Below, in pieces: positions 1-5,035 of a stretch of DNA of 6,172 nucleotides (positions are counted from its first letter, which is position 1; every line of letters begins with the position of its first letter). The notes under the pieces were generated by a model, which ran no database searches, was not told the origin of the DNA, and saw nothing but the letters and a program-made list of their open reading frames with translations. The translations under genes and the position numbers were made by a program. Location: positions 1 through 6,172 of the forward strand of contig JAUZPH010000235.1 of assembly GCA_030706065.1 (NCBI GenBank), read 5' to 3'. Source of the DNA: Bacillota bacterium. Lineage in GTDB: Bacteria; Bacillota; Clostridia; Clostridiales; Clostridiaceae.

Positions 1-203
1 ATTGGAAAATAAAAAAGACCTATACCATAAGGGACGGATTCATCCGCGGTTCCACCCTTTTTGGCATACGCCCATCTCACATCTTTATATACTCAAAAGC
101 TCCCTTCACCTTACCGTTATGATGGTTCTCACCAAACACCACCTCTCTATGATAACAAGTAAAGCTACTCTTCTTCATCATCGTACAATTTGTAATTCAA
201 TTT
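1..203 (-). promoter_or_regulatory. T-box riboswitch leader, probably glycine (tRNA-Gly) responsive; target gene lies beyond the left edge
   Basis: Read on the minus strand, this is a compact T-box leader that senses uncharged tRNA and controls transcription of a gene to the left of the window. Visible parts: basal Stem I (188-183 with 92-87); K-turn-like GAUGA (182-178); the specifier loop, with AGUA (169-166) facing GAAGGGAG (107-100); an upper stem (165-159 with 114-108, then 156-152 with 120-116); a distal hairpin (143-138 with 126-121) with a GGUGAGA loop; and a short Stem III (72-70 with 65-63). The antiterminator is 59-55 with 33-29, bulge UGGAACC (54-48), then 47-42 with 39-34. The codon is GGG (104-102) or GGA (103-101) depending on loop alignment; both are Gly. 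UGGA in the bulge would pair with a U73-CCA end, as in tRNA-Gly. Stems II and IIA/B are absent, as in known glyQS leaders. The regulated gene is inferred to be a glycyl-tRNA synthetase. Confidence 0.93.
5..33 (-). terminator. T-box expression-platform terminator (weak hairpin plus U-tract)
   Basis: CCUUA (32-28) can pair with UA-AGG (24-23 and 21-19, with one bulged U), followed by UC, six U, A and four U. Its 5' arm is shared with the 3' arm of the antiterminator, so the two structures exclude each other, as expected for a T-box. The hairpin is short compared with most T-box terminators. The U-tract and position make the role likely, but the exact fold is uncertain. Confidence 0.6.
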
Positions 204-222
204 GATATAATTGTATCAAATT
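199..222. repeat. Perfect 9-bp inverted repeat over the -10 of the T-box promoter; possible operator
   Basis: AATTTGATA (199-207) and TATCAAATT (214-222) form perfect arms around a 6-bp spacer, and the dyad covers the -10 hexamer and the expected start site. Position and symmetry suit a repressor site. The sequence is AT-rich, however, and no regulator is identified, so the operator role is inference only. Confidence 0.35.
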
Positions 223-237
223 AATTATCTTTGTCAA
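210..237 (-). promoter_or_regulatory. Promoter of the T-box transcript
   Basis: A perfect -35 TTGACA (237-232) is separated by 16 nt from a -10 TACAAT (215-210), giving an expected start near 203, just before T-box Stem I. The sequence is a near-consensus vegetative sigma-A promoter. Its -10 lies inside a 9-bp inverted repeat (199-222), listed separately. Confidence 0.85.
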
Positions 238-253
238 GGGGATATAACTAACT

Positions 254-282
254 AAAAAAATAAAAGCAGGCGTCAGCCTGCT
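254..282 (-). terminator. Rho-independent terminator downstream of tRNA-Asn
   Basis: On the minus strand AGCAGGC (282-276), loop TGAC and GCCTGCT (271-265) form a perfect 7-bp GC-rich stem, followed by TTTTATTTTTTT. It ends about 30 nt after the tRNA 3' end and just before the T-box promoter, so it separates the tRNA unit from the T-box unit. Confidence 0.92.
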
Positions 283-312
283 ATCTTAATCATATTCATC
301 AAAAAATAAATT

Positions 313-387
313 TGGCTCCGCGAAGAGGGCTCGAACCTCCAACCCTTCGGTTAACAGCCGAATGCTCCACCATTGAGCTATCGCGGA
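313..387 (-). tRNA. tRNA-Asn (anticodon GUU), CCA encoded
   Basis: The minus strand folds into a full cloverleaf. The acceptor stem pairs TCCGCGA (387-381) with TCGCGGA (323-317), the discriminator is G (316) and an encoded CCA sits at 315-313. The anticodon stem TTCGG/CCGAA closes the loop CTGTTAA (357-351), giving anticodon GTT (355-353), which reads the Asn codons AAC and AAU. The T-arm is GGAGG, loop TTCGAGC, CCTCT, with one G-U pair. It stands alone, with its own promoter about 12 nt upstream of the mature 5' end and its own terminator. No further tRNA is visible nearby. Confidence 0.98.
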
Positions 388-405
388 ACGCTTATTACAT
401 TATTT

Positions 406-433
406 ATTATATCAACTTTTTAGTAGAATGCAA
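406..433 (-). promoter_or_regulatory. Promoter of tRNA-Asn (extended -10)
   Basis: On the minus strand a perfect -10 TATAAT (411-406) is preceded by TGA, forming an extended -10 (TGnTATAAT). A weak -35-like TTGCAT (433-428) lies 16 nt upstream. The predicted start near 399 leaves a 12-nt leader before the tRNA. The rest of the 388-511 gap, between the lysS terminator and this promoter, shows no gene. Confidence 0.8.
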
Positions 434-504
434 GAGAAACTTTTCGAGAAATATAACTTTTTTTGTCGACGGGATTTACTTGGCTTTTTATACCATTGAT
501 AAAT

Positions 505-544
505 AATTTAAAAAAGAGTTCAAAGCACTGCTTTGAACTCTTTT
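505..544 (-). terminator. Strong terminator of the greA-lysS transcript
   Basis: A perfect 15-bp stem (544-530 with 526-512) with a 3-nt loop begins 27 nt after the lysS stop and runs into TTTTTT, then AAATTATT, on the minus strand. The stem begins AAAA and ends TTTT, so it has an A-tract/U-tract form that could also work on the opposite strand. No plus-strand gene here would use it. Confidence 0.92.
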
Positions 545-570
545 ATCACCATATCTCTTTTTACAACCTA

Positions 571-2079
571 TTAGAGCGGCTTCATTGTCGGGAACAACAA
601 TACGTCTCTGATGGAAACAGAATCTGTAAGGAACATTATGAGTCTGTCAATTCCTATTCCGAGGCCGCCTGTTGGAGGCATTCCGGTTTCCAGTGCACTC
701 ATGAATTCCTCATCTATCATATATGCTTCATCATCGCCAAGTTCCCTTTCCTTGGCCTGCTGATTGAATCTATCCCTCTGAACTATAGGGTCATTTAGCT
801 CTGAATATGCATTGCATAATTCTCTTCCATATATAAAGCCCTCGAATCTTTCAGTGAAGGCAGCATTTCCTCTCTTCTTCTTGGTAAGAGGAGATATCTC
901 AACGGGATAATCCATTATAAAGGTAGGCTGTATCATATGCTCCTCGGCATATTCTTCAAAGAGGGCATTGAGTACATCTGCCTTTGTACAGTCCTTAATT
1001 TCCTTCTTGAATTCAAGATGCTTTTCTCTGGCAATTGCCTGAGCTTCTTCATCGGACTTTATATCTTCGAAGTTTACTCCTGCATATTCCTTAACGGCAT
1101 CTACCATAGTAAGCCTTCTCCATGGTGGAGTAAAGTCAATTTCAGTACCCTGATAATTAATCTTCGTAGTACCGTGAACCTTCTGGCAGGCATAAGCTGA
1201 CAGGTTTTCTGTAATCTCCATCATGTCATTATAATCTGCATAGGCTTCATAGAGTTCTATCATTGTAAACTCAGGGTTATGTCTTATATCGATACCTTCA
1301 TTTCTGAAGTTCTTTCCCATATCATAAACCTTTTCCAGGCCGCCTACAATACATCTCTTCAAATATAACTCAGTTGCAATTCTGAGATACATATCTATAT
1401 CAAGAGCATTGTGATGGGTTGTGAAGGGCCTTGCTGCAGCACCACCGGCTATAGGTGAAAGTATCGGAGTCTCAACCTCCAGGAATCCTCTGTTATCAAG
1501 GAACTCTCTTACCGCTCTTATAATCTTTGTTCTCTTTATAAAAGTCTCCTTCACCTCAGGATTTGTTATAAGATCCAGTTCTCTTTGTCTGTATCTCAAA
1601 TCCGGGTCCTTCAGGCCGTGCCACTTCTCCGGAAGGGGCTTTAAGGATTTTGATATGAGCTCAAAGTCCTTTATGTGTACTGATATTTCACCGGTTCTGG
1701 TCTTGAAAACGGTACCGGTAACACTTATCCAGTCCCCCAGGTCAAAGGTCTTGTATTCCTTGAGCTTTTCCTCACCAACATCGTCAATCTTTATATATAA
1801 CTGAAGCTTTCCATCCCTGTCATGGATGTCGGAAAAGCCCGCTTTTCCCTGAACTCTCTTTGACATAAGTCTTCCTGCTACCGTTACTTCCTTGTTCTCA
1901 AGTTCATCGTAATTGTCCTTAACTTCCTTCGAGGTATGTGTCCTATTTACCTTGTACACATCGAACGGGTCCTTTCCCGCCGCCTGCAAATCGGACAGCT
2001 TCTGACGTCTCAATCTTACCTGTTCGTTAAAAGACTGCTCTTCATCAGCTATGTTTACATTTATATCCTCATTCGCCAT
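571..2079 (-). CDS. lysS: Lysyl-tRNA synthetase, class II
   Basis: LysS charges tRNA-Lys with lysine using ATP, in the cytoplasm, as a homodimer. The 502 residues match the usual length of bacterial class II LysRS. An OB-fold anticodon-binding domain occupies roughly residues 60-150 (VTVAGRLMSKRVQGKAGF region). The catalytic domain follows, with motif 1 around 195-210 (FLEVETPILSP), motif 2 around 258-271 (FRNEGIDIRHNPEF) and motif 3 at 472-480 (GLGIGIDRL). LysRS-typical segments GGAAARPF and GRELCNAYSELNDP are present. The ATG start is supported by GGAGGG (2093-2088) 8 nt upstream. It follows greA by 17 bp and is probably co-transcribed from the promoter at 2700-2729. No T-box lies upstream, so it does not look tRNA-Lys regulated. 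No defect is seen. Confidence 0.98.
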   Translation of the reverse strand: MANEDINVNIADEEQSFNEQVRLRRQKLSDLQAAGKDPFDVYKVNRTHTSKEVKDNYDELENKEVTVAGRLMSKRVQGKAGFSDIHDRDGKLQLYIKIDDVGEEKLKEYKTFDLGDWISVTGTVFKTRTGEISVHIKDFELISKSLKPLPEKWHGLKDPDLRYRQRELDLITNPEVKETFIKRTKIIRAVREFLDNRGFLEVETPILSPIAGGAAARPFTTHHNALDIDMYLRIATELYLKRCIVGGLEKVYDMGKNFRNEGIDIRHNPEFTMIELYEAYADYNDMMEITENLSAYACQKVHGTTKINYQGTEIDFTPPWRRLTMVDAVKEYAGVNFEDIKSDEEAQAIAREKHLEFKKEIKDCTKADVLNALFEEYAEEHMIQPTFIMDYPVEISPLTKKKRGNAAFTERFEGFIYGRELCNAYSELNDPIVQRDRFNQQAKERELGDDEAYMIDEEFMSALETGMPPTGGLGIGIDRLIMFLTDSVSIRDVLLFPTMKPL

Positions 2080-2096
2080 TATAAAATCCCTCCAAG

Positions 2097-2576
2097 CTAT
2101 TCTCTTCTAATCCCCAATATTTCAAACTTGCTTACTCCACCGGGAACCGCAACCTCAACTATATCTCCCACTTTTTTGCCTACAAATGCATGGCCTACGG
2201 GAGACTCGTTTGATATTTTATAATTCATCGGATCTGCCTCTGCAGATCCAACTATTGTATATTCAACTTCTTCATCGAAGTCATAGTCTTTAACCTTAAC
2301 CTTGGCCCCAACGCTCACTACGTCCGTTGATATCTCAGTTTCATCAACGATTGTAGCATTTTTTAGCATATTTTCAAGCTGCAGTATTCTTCCTTCTACG
2401 AAGGCCTGGTCATTTTTTGCCTCATCATACTCGGAGTTCTCACTCAGATCACCATATCCCAAAGCAACCTTGATTCTCTCTGTTATCTCTTTTCTCTTTA
2501 CAGTTTTTAAGAATTCAAGTTCATCCTCCAGTTTTTTAACCCCTTCATAAGTCATTACATACTTTTTTTCGCTCAT
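2097..2576 (-). CDS. greA: Transcription elongation factor GreA
   Basis: GreA binds the RNA polymerase secondary channel and stimulates cleavage of backtracked RNA, rescuing stalled complexes and aiding fidelity. The 159 residues are typical. The N-terminal antiparallel coiled coil covers about residues 1-77 and carries the GreA signature LGYGDLSENSEY; D43 and E46 correspond to the catalytic tip acidic pair (D41/E44 in E. coli GreA). The C-terminal FKBP-like domain has the second signature around SPVGHAFVGKKVGD and ends near EILGIRRE. The ATG start is fixed by AGGGGAG (2589-2583) 6 nt upstream. It is the first gene of a likely greA-lysS unit and has a leader of about 115 nt. GreA rather than GreB is favoured by the organism type and the sequence of the tip. 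Confidence 0.98.
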   Translation of the reverse strand: MSEKKYVMTYEGVKKLEDELEFLKTVKRKEITERIKVALGYGDLSENSEYDEAKNDQAFVEGRILQLENMLKNATIVDETEISTDVVSVGAKVKVKDYDFDEEVEYTIVGSAEADPMNYKISNESPVGHAFVGKKVGDIVEVAVPGGVSKFEILGIRRE

Positions 2577-2693
2577 TTCTTTCTCCCCTTTATCAATGAA
2601 TCACACTACACATTGGAAATATATCATAAGATGGCGCACTTCAAATTATTATCTCAAAATCCCCCATCTTTAGTCAACAACCCCATAATCATT
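2577..2693 (-). other. 5' leader of the greA-lysS transcript, with a possible long-loop hairpin
   Basis: From the predicted start near 2693 to the greA ATG there is an untranslated leader of about 115 nt. AAGATGG (2670-2664 on the minus strand) can pair with CCATCTT (2634-2628), closing a loop of about 29 nt. No U-tract follows and no riboswitch class I know fits. It may be only an mRNA stem or chance pairing. Confidence 0.3.
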
Positions 2694-2699
2694 TAAGTA

Positions 2700-2729
2700 A
2701 TTATAAATCAGTAAACCAATCATTGTCAA
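2700..2729 (-). promoter_or_regulatory. Promoter of greA-lysS
   Basis: The minus strand has both consensus hexamers: TTGACA (2729-2724) and TATAAT (2705-2700), spaced by 18 nt. The predicted start is near 2693. This indicates that greA-lysS is transcribed independently of the coaX-dusB unit. The -35 hexamer forms one half of an inverted repeat (2723-2743). Confidence 0.88.
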
Positions 2730-2743
2730 CAAGTAGTTGACAA
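2723..2743. repeat. Inverted repeat TTGTCAA-7 bp-TTGACAA over the greA -35
   Basis: Perfect 7-bp arms (2723-2729 and 2737-2743) lie 7 bp apart, and one arm contains the -35 hexamer of the greA promoter. A protein bound here would compete with RNA polymerase. The symmetric copy also makes a plus-strand TTGACA, but no -10 follows it at normal spacing, so a divergent promoter is not supported. Confidence 0.35.
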
Positions 2744-2748
2744 ATTTG

Positions 2749-3068
2749 GCGGCCGGTGTTTCCCATGTTATAAATTTAAGACTCTTCCATTATACGTGGC
2801 AGAACCCTTATATATTCCATCGCACTTTACTACATCTTCAATTTTCTATCACCGAAATTTTAAACGCAGGACTTCGCCTCCAAACTCCGGAATCATGCTC
2901 CCATATTCGTTTATTATATATTTACACATTTTCTTGATTTTATCCCTGTGAACATATACTAGTATCATTACAGACATATCGCTTCCGGATATCACATATT
3001 GCATGGGCAACAGGATACATTTTAACCTCAAAAACAAATTTTATACATATAAATTGTATTCCGGCCGC
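2749..3068. repeat. Pair of 8-bp GC-rich inverted repeats bounding an AT-rich segment
   Basis: GCGGCCGG (2749-2756) and its reverse complement CCGGCCGC (3061-3068) are unusually GC-rich islands in an AT-rich gap. They bracket a segment of about 300 bp that contains a decayed coding-like stretch. The match does not extend outward into longer terminal repeats, and I see no target-site duplication, so a mobile element is not established. The core CGGCCG is itself palindromic, which weakens the inverted-repeat argument. Confidence 0.25.
2768..3040 (-). pseudogene. Unrecognised coding-like stretch, possibly a gene remnant
   Basis: One minus-strand frame reads about 60 codons (stop before it at 3043-3041, adjacent TGA and TAG at 2851-2846). 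It then continues for about 25 more codons that still look protein-like (KCDGIYKGSATYNGR) to a TAA at 2770-2768. The central part reads MILVYVHRDKIKKMCKY, then IPEFGGEVLRLKF. No acceptable ribosome binding site precedes the TTG at 3037 or the ATG at 3004; a weak GGAAG precedes an internal ATG (SVMILV). I do not recognise a family. It may be a decayed gene, a very small real gene (about 42-62 residues), or chance. Confidence 0.2.
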
Positions 3069-3074
3069 ACATTG

Positions 3075-3111
3075 AAGTTTCCATATAAAAATAATTTTTA
3101 TATGGAAACTT
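3075..3111 (-). terminator. 37-bp perfect palindrome at the dusB stop; probable coaX-dusB terminator
   Basis: Arms of 17 bp (3075-3091 and 3095-3111) match perfectly around a 3-bp centre, and the distal arm overlaps the TAA stop of dusB. In RNA the stem has GTTTCC at its base and an A/U-rich top. There is no U-tract after it on the minus strand (CAATG follows), unlike the other terminators in this window. It may be a poor terminator, a 3'-end stabilising stem, or a DNA-level palindrome. Confidence 0.55.
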
Positions 3112-4084
3112 ATCCATTATTCTCCACCTCATTCTTAAAGGTCTCTATTATATCAACTACTCTTTCATAACTGTCTTCTTCATTGATATTATTTTTTATC
3201 TCTATGCAGTTTGGAATCCCTTTCAGGTACCAGGTTGCATTCTTTCTCATCTCTCTCACTGCCTTGTATTCCCCGTGATACTTTACCGCAAGTTGATAAT
3301 GTCTCAGGCACATATCCAGCCTTTCCATATAGCTTGGAGGTGTCACTTCCTCCCCTTTCAACCCTCTGCAAATCTGTTTGAATATCCATGGATTCCCAAG
3401 ACTGCCGCGGCCGATCATAATGCCGTCACAATTTGAAACAGATGTTATAAGTCTCGCATCCTCTACGCTTTTTACATCCCCGTTACCAATTACCGGAACG
3501 CTTACTGCCTCCTTGACCTTTCTTATAATCTCCCAATCAGCTCTGCCTTCATACCTTTGCTGACGAGTTCTTCCGTGAACAGTAAGAGCGTCGGCTCCGG
3601 CTTCCTGCAGAACCCGGGCAAACTCTACTGCATTTATCTTTTCATCAGAGAAGCCCTTTCTGAACTTGACGGTGACAGGCTTATCCGTTGCCTTCTTAAC
3701 CTCTCTTACTATCATGGCTGCCAGTTGAGGGGACTTCATGAGTGCCGAACCTTCACCGTTATTCACTATCTTTGGTGCCGGGCATCCCATATTTATGTCA
3801 ATTATACATATATCATCATCATTATTAAATCTGTCGCATATCTTCGCCATTATATATGGGTCGTTCCCGAATATCTGAACGGCAACAGGCTTTTCCTCTT
3901 CAGAAATTTTCAGCATGTTCTCTGTATTCTCACTTCCGTGATAAAGCGCCCGTGCACTTATCATTTCAGTATATACGAGCCCGCAGCCCATCTCCCTGCA
4001 CAGGCCTCTGAAGGCTATATCCGTAACCCCCGCCATAGGCGCAAGAAACACATTATTGTTAAAACAAAGATTTGCTATCTTCAT
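3110..4084 (-). CDS. dusB: tRNA-dihydrouridine synthase (DusB family)
   Basis: This FMN-dependent enzyme uses NADPH to reduce specific uridines in the tRNA D-loop to dihydrouridine. The 324 residues are normal for the family. The N-terminal TIM barrel starts with VFLAPMAGVTDIAFR (residues 12-26), which contributes to FMN binding. The Dus signature IDINMGCPAPKIV (95-107) contains the catalytic cysteine, C101. Later barrel motifs are KFRKGF (140-145), LTVHGRTRQQ (167-176), VIGNGD (198-203) and GIMIGRGSLGNPW (221-233). A helical tRNA-binding domain follows from about residue 245. The ATG lies 8 bp after the coaX stop, and its Shine-Dalgarno AGGTGAT overlaps the end of coaX, so translation is probably coupled. 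The DusB assignment rests on the motifs and firmicute context; the exact target uridine cannot be read from sequence alone. Confidence 0.95.
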   Translation of the reverse strand: MKIANLCFNNNVFLAPMAGVTDIAFRGLCREMGCGLVYTEMISARALYHGSENTENMLKISEEEKPVAVQIFGNDPYIMAKICDRFNNDDDICIIDINMGCPAPKIVNNGEGSALMKSPQLAAMIVREVKKATDKPVTVKFRKGFSDEKINAVEFARVLQEAGADALTVHGRTRQQRYEGRADWEIIRKVKEAVSVPVIGNGDVKSVEDARLITSVSNCDGIMIGRGSLGNPWIFKQICRGLKGEEVTPPSYMERLDMCLRHYQLAVKYHGEYKAVREMRKNATWYLKGIPNCIEIKNNINEEDSYERVVDIIETFKNEVENNG

Positions 4085-4092
4085 TCAATCAC

Positions 4093-4872
4093 CTATTCTT
4101 TGTTCTTTTCGTATATAATTCTTAACCCTTCCAATGTAAGAAAAGGATTAATCTCTTCTATATAATTTGAATCCTTCCCAATAAGCTTTGCAAGTCCACC
4201 GGTGGCTACCACCAGAGGTTTCTCATTATCGTACTCCTTCATTTCCTTCAGCATTCTTGAAACTATATATTCCACCTGGCCAATATAACCATAAATCACT
4301 CCGGCCTGCATGCTTGTAACGGTGTTTTTGCAGATTACACCGGTGGGTTTAACCAGTTCAATCCTAGGCAGCTTGGCCGCTCTCTCAAAAAGAGCTTCCG
4401 CTGATATCTTTATTCCTGGACAGATGGCACCGCCAAGATAGTCGCCACTTTTCGTAAGAGCACAGAAGGTCGTTGCGGTTCCAAAGTCTATTATTATTAC
4501 CGGCTGCTTATATATCTCATGGGCTGCAACAGCATTAACTATTCTGTCAGCTCCCACTTCTCTCGGATTATCATATTTGATATTTATCCCGGTCTTCACA
4601 CCAGGCCCAACTACAATCGGATCCTTTTTAAAATACTTCTTAATCATATGTTCAAGAGAATACATTATATTAGGTACAACGGAGGATATTATTACTCCCT
4701 CAACCTCATTGATACTAAGATTATTCATCAGGAAGAGATGGTTCACCAATACTCCGTATTCATCGGCACTCCGCTTTGAATCCGTGGATAATCGCCAGTC
4801 AGCTGCAAGTGTTTCATTTTTATATACGCCTAATACTATGTTAGTATTCCCTACATCCACAACAAGTATCAT
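4093..4872 (-). CDS. coaX: Type III pantothenate kinase
   Basis: CoaX phosphorylates pantothenate to 4'-phosphopantothenate, the first step of coenzyme A synthesis. It belongs to the ASKHA (acetate kinase/Hsp70/actin) fold and is distinct from CoaA. The 259 residues are the usual length. Visible motifs are DVGNTN (6-11, phosphate binding with the catalytic Asp6), GPGVKTG (89-95), GADRI (107-111, with D109), DFGTATTF (129-136) and GGAICPGI (147-154), plus a C-terminal VATGGLAKLI segment. Type III kinases need a monovalent cation and are not feedback-inhibited by CoA (family knowledge). The ATG start is preceded by AAGGA (4888-4884) at a rather long 11-nt spacing. It is the first gene of a coaX-dusB unit, read from the promoter at 4952-4979, with a hairpin just upstream of its ribosome binding site. 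Confidence 0.97.
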   Translation of the reverse strand: MILVVDVGNTNIVLGVYKNETLAADWRLSTDSKRSADEYGVLVNHLFLMNNLSINEVEGVIISSVVPNIMYSLEHMIKKYFKKDPIVVGPGVKTGINIKYDNPREVGADRIVNAVAAHEIYKQPVIIIDFGTATTFCALTKSGDYLGGAICPGIKISAEALFERAAKLPRIELVKPTGVICKNTVTSMQAGVIYGYIGQVEYIVSRMLKEMKEYDNEKPLVVATGGLAKLIGKDSNYIEEINPFLTLEGLRIIYEKNKE

Positions 4873-4890
4873 AAACTACACCGTCCTTAT

Positions 4891-4920
4891 TAAATATAAA
4901 AGCAGCTTGAACAGCTGCTT
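4891..4920 (-). terminator. Hairpin plus U-rich tail between fhs and coaX: fhs terminator or coaX leader attenuator
   Basis: AAGCAGCT (minus strand 4920-4913) pairs perfectly with AGCTGCTT (4907-4900) around a 5-nt loop, followed by TTTATATTTA. It would end fhs transcripts. It also lies downstream of the coaX promoter and 11 nt before the coaX ribosome binding site, so coaX transcripts must pass it. The tail is interrupted by A residues, so partial readthrough is plausible. Confidence 0.75.
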
Positions 4921-4949
4921 CTAATACTAATTGTTTCTACGCAACAATA

Positions 4950-5006
4950 TTATTTTAACAACTTATTTATTTTTGTCAAGGTGTTTCCCATATAAACCCA
5001 AAACAC
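4950..5006 (-). CDS. Possible 18-codon ORF after fhs
   Basis: A GTG codon at 5006 is preceded at 5 nt by a perfect GGAGG (5016-5012) and opens an 18-codon frame beginning FWVYMGN and ending in TAA. It lies 29 bp after the fhs stop and overlaps the coaX promoter. The ribosome binding site is as good as those of the real genes here, but the peptide is unrecognised and the second half is A/T-rich promoter sequence. It may be a chance ORF, a remnant, or a small peptide translated from fhs mRNA. Confidence 0.15.
   Translation of the reverse strand: MFWVYMGNTLTKINKLLK
4952..4979 (-). promoter_or_regulatory. Promoter of coaX-dusB
   Basis: A perfect -35 TTGACA (4979-4974) is separated by 16 nt from TAAAAT (4957-4952) on the minus strand. 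The expected start is near 4945, giving a leader of about 70 nt that contains a small ATTGTT/AACAAT repeat (4930-4948) and the hairpin at 4900-4920. Confidence 0.78.
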
Positions 5007-5035
5007 TGAAACCTCCGTTTATTGCTGCATTTTCT

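Noticed and set aside
2..205. Plus-strand ORF of 67 codons at the left edge
   Set aside because: It overlaps the T-box leader on the opposite strand, and its base pattern is fully explained by that RNA structure.
571..1804. Several plus-strand ORFs of 87-127 codons opposite lysS
   Set aside because: They are shadows of the well-supported lysS gene, with no recognisable domains.
2737..2775. Plus-strand promoter using TTGACA at 2737-2742
   Set aside because: No -10-like hexamer occurs at 15-19 nt; the TATAAA at 2769-2774 is about 26 nt away, and no plus-strand gene follows.
2761..2830. Riboswitch-like sequence (AAGGGTTCTGCCACG on the minus strand)
   Set aside because: It superficially recalls segments of known riboswitches, but none of the conserved cores I know (purine, guanidine-I, ZTP, THF, preQ1) can be completed from the surrounding sequence.
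3189..3389. Minus-strand ORF of 66 codons inside dusB
   Set aside because: It is a shifted frame within dusB; the dusB frame carries the conserved residues throughout.
3557..4165. Plus-strand ORF of 202 codons
   Set aside because: It is wholly antisense to dusB and the end of coaX, has no family motifs and a low-complexity composition, and no promoter or ribosome binding site is evident.
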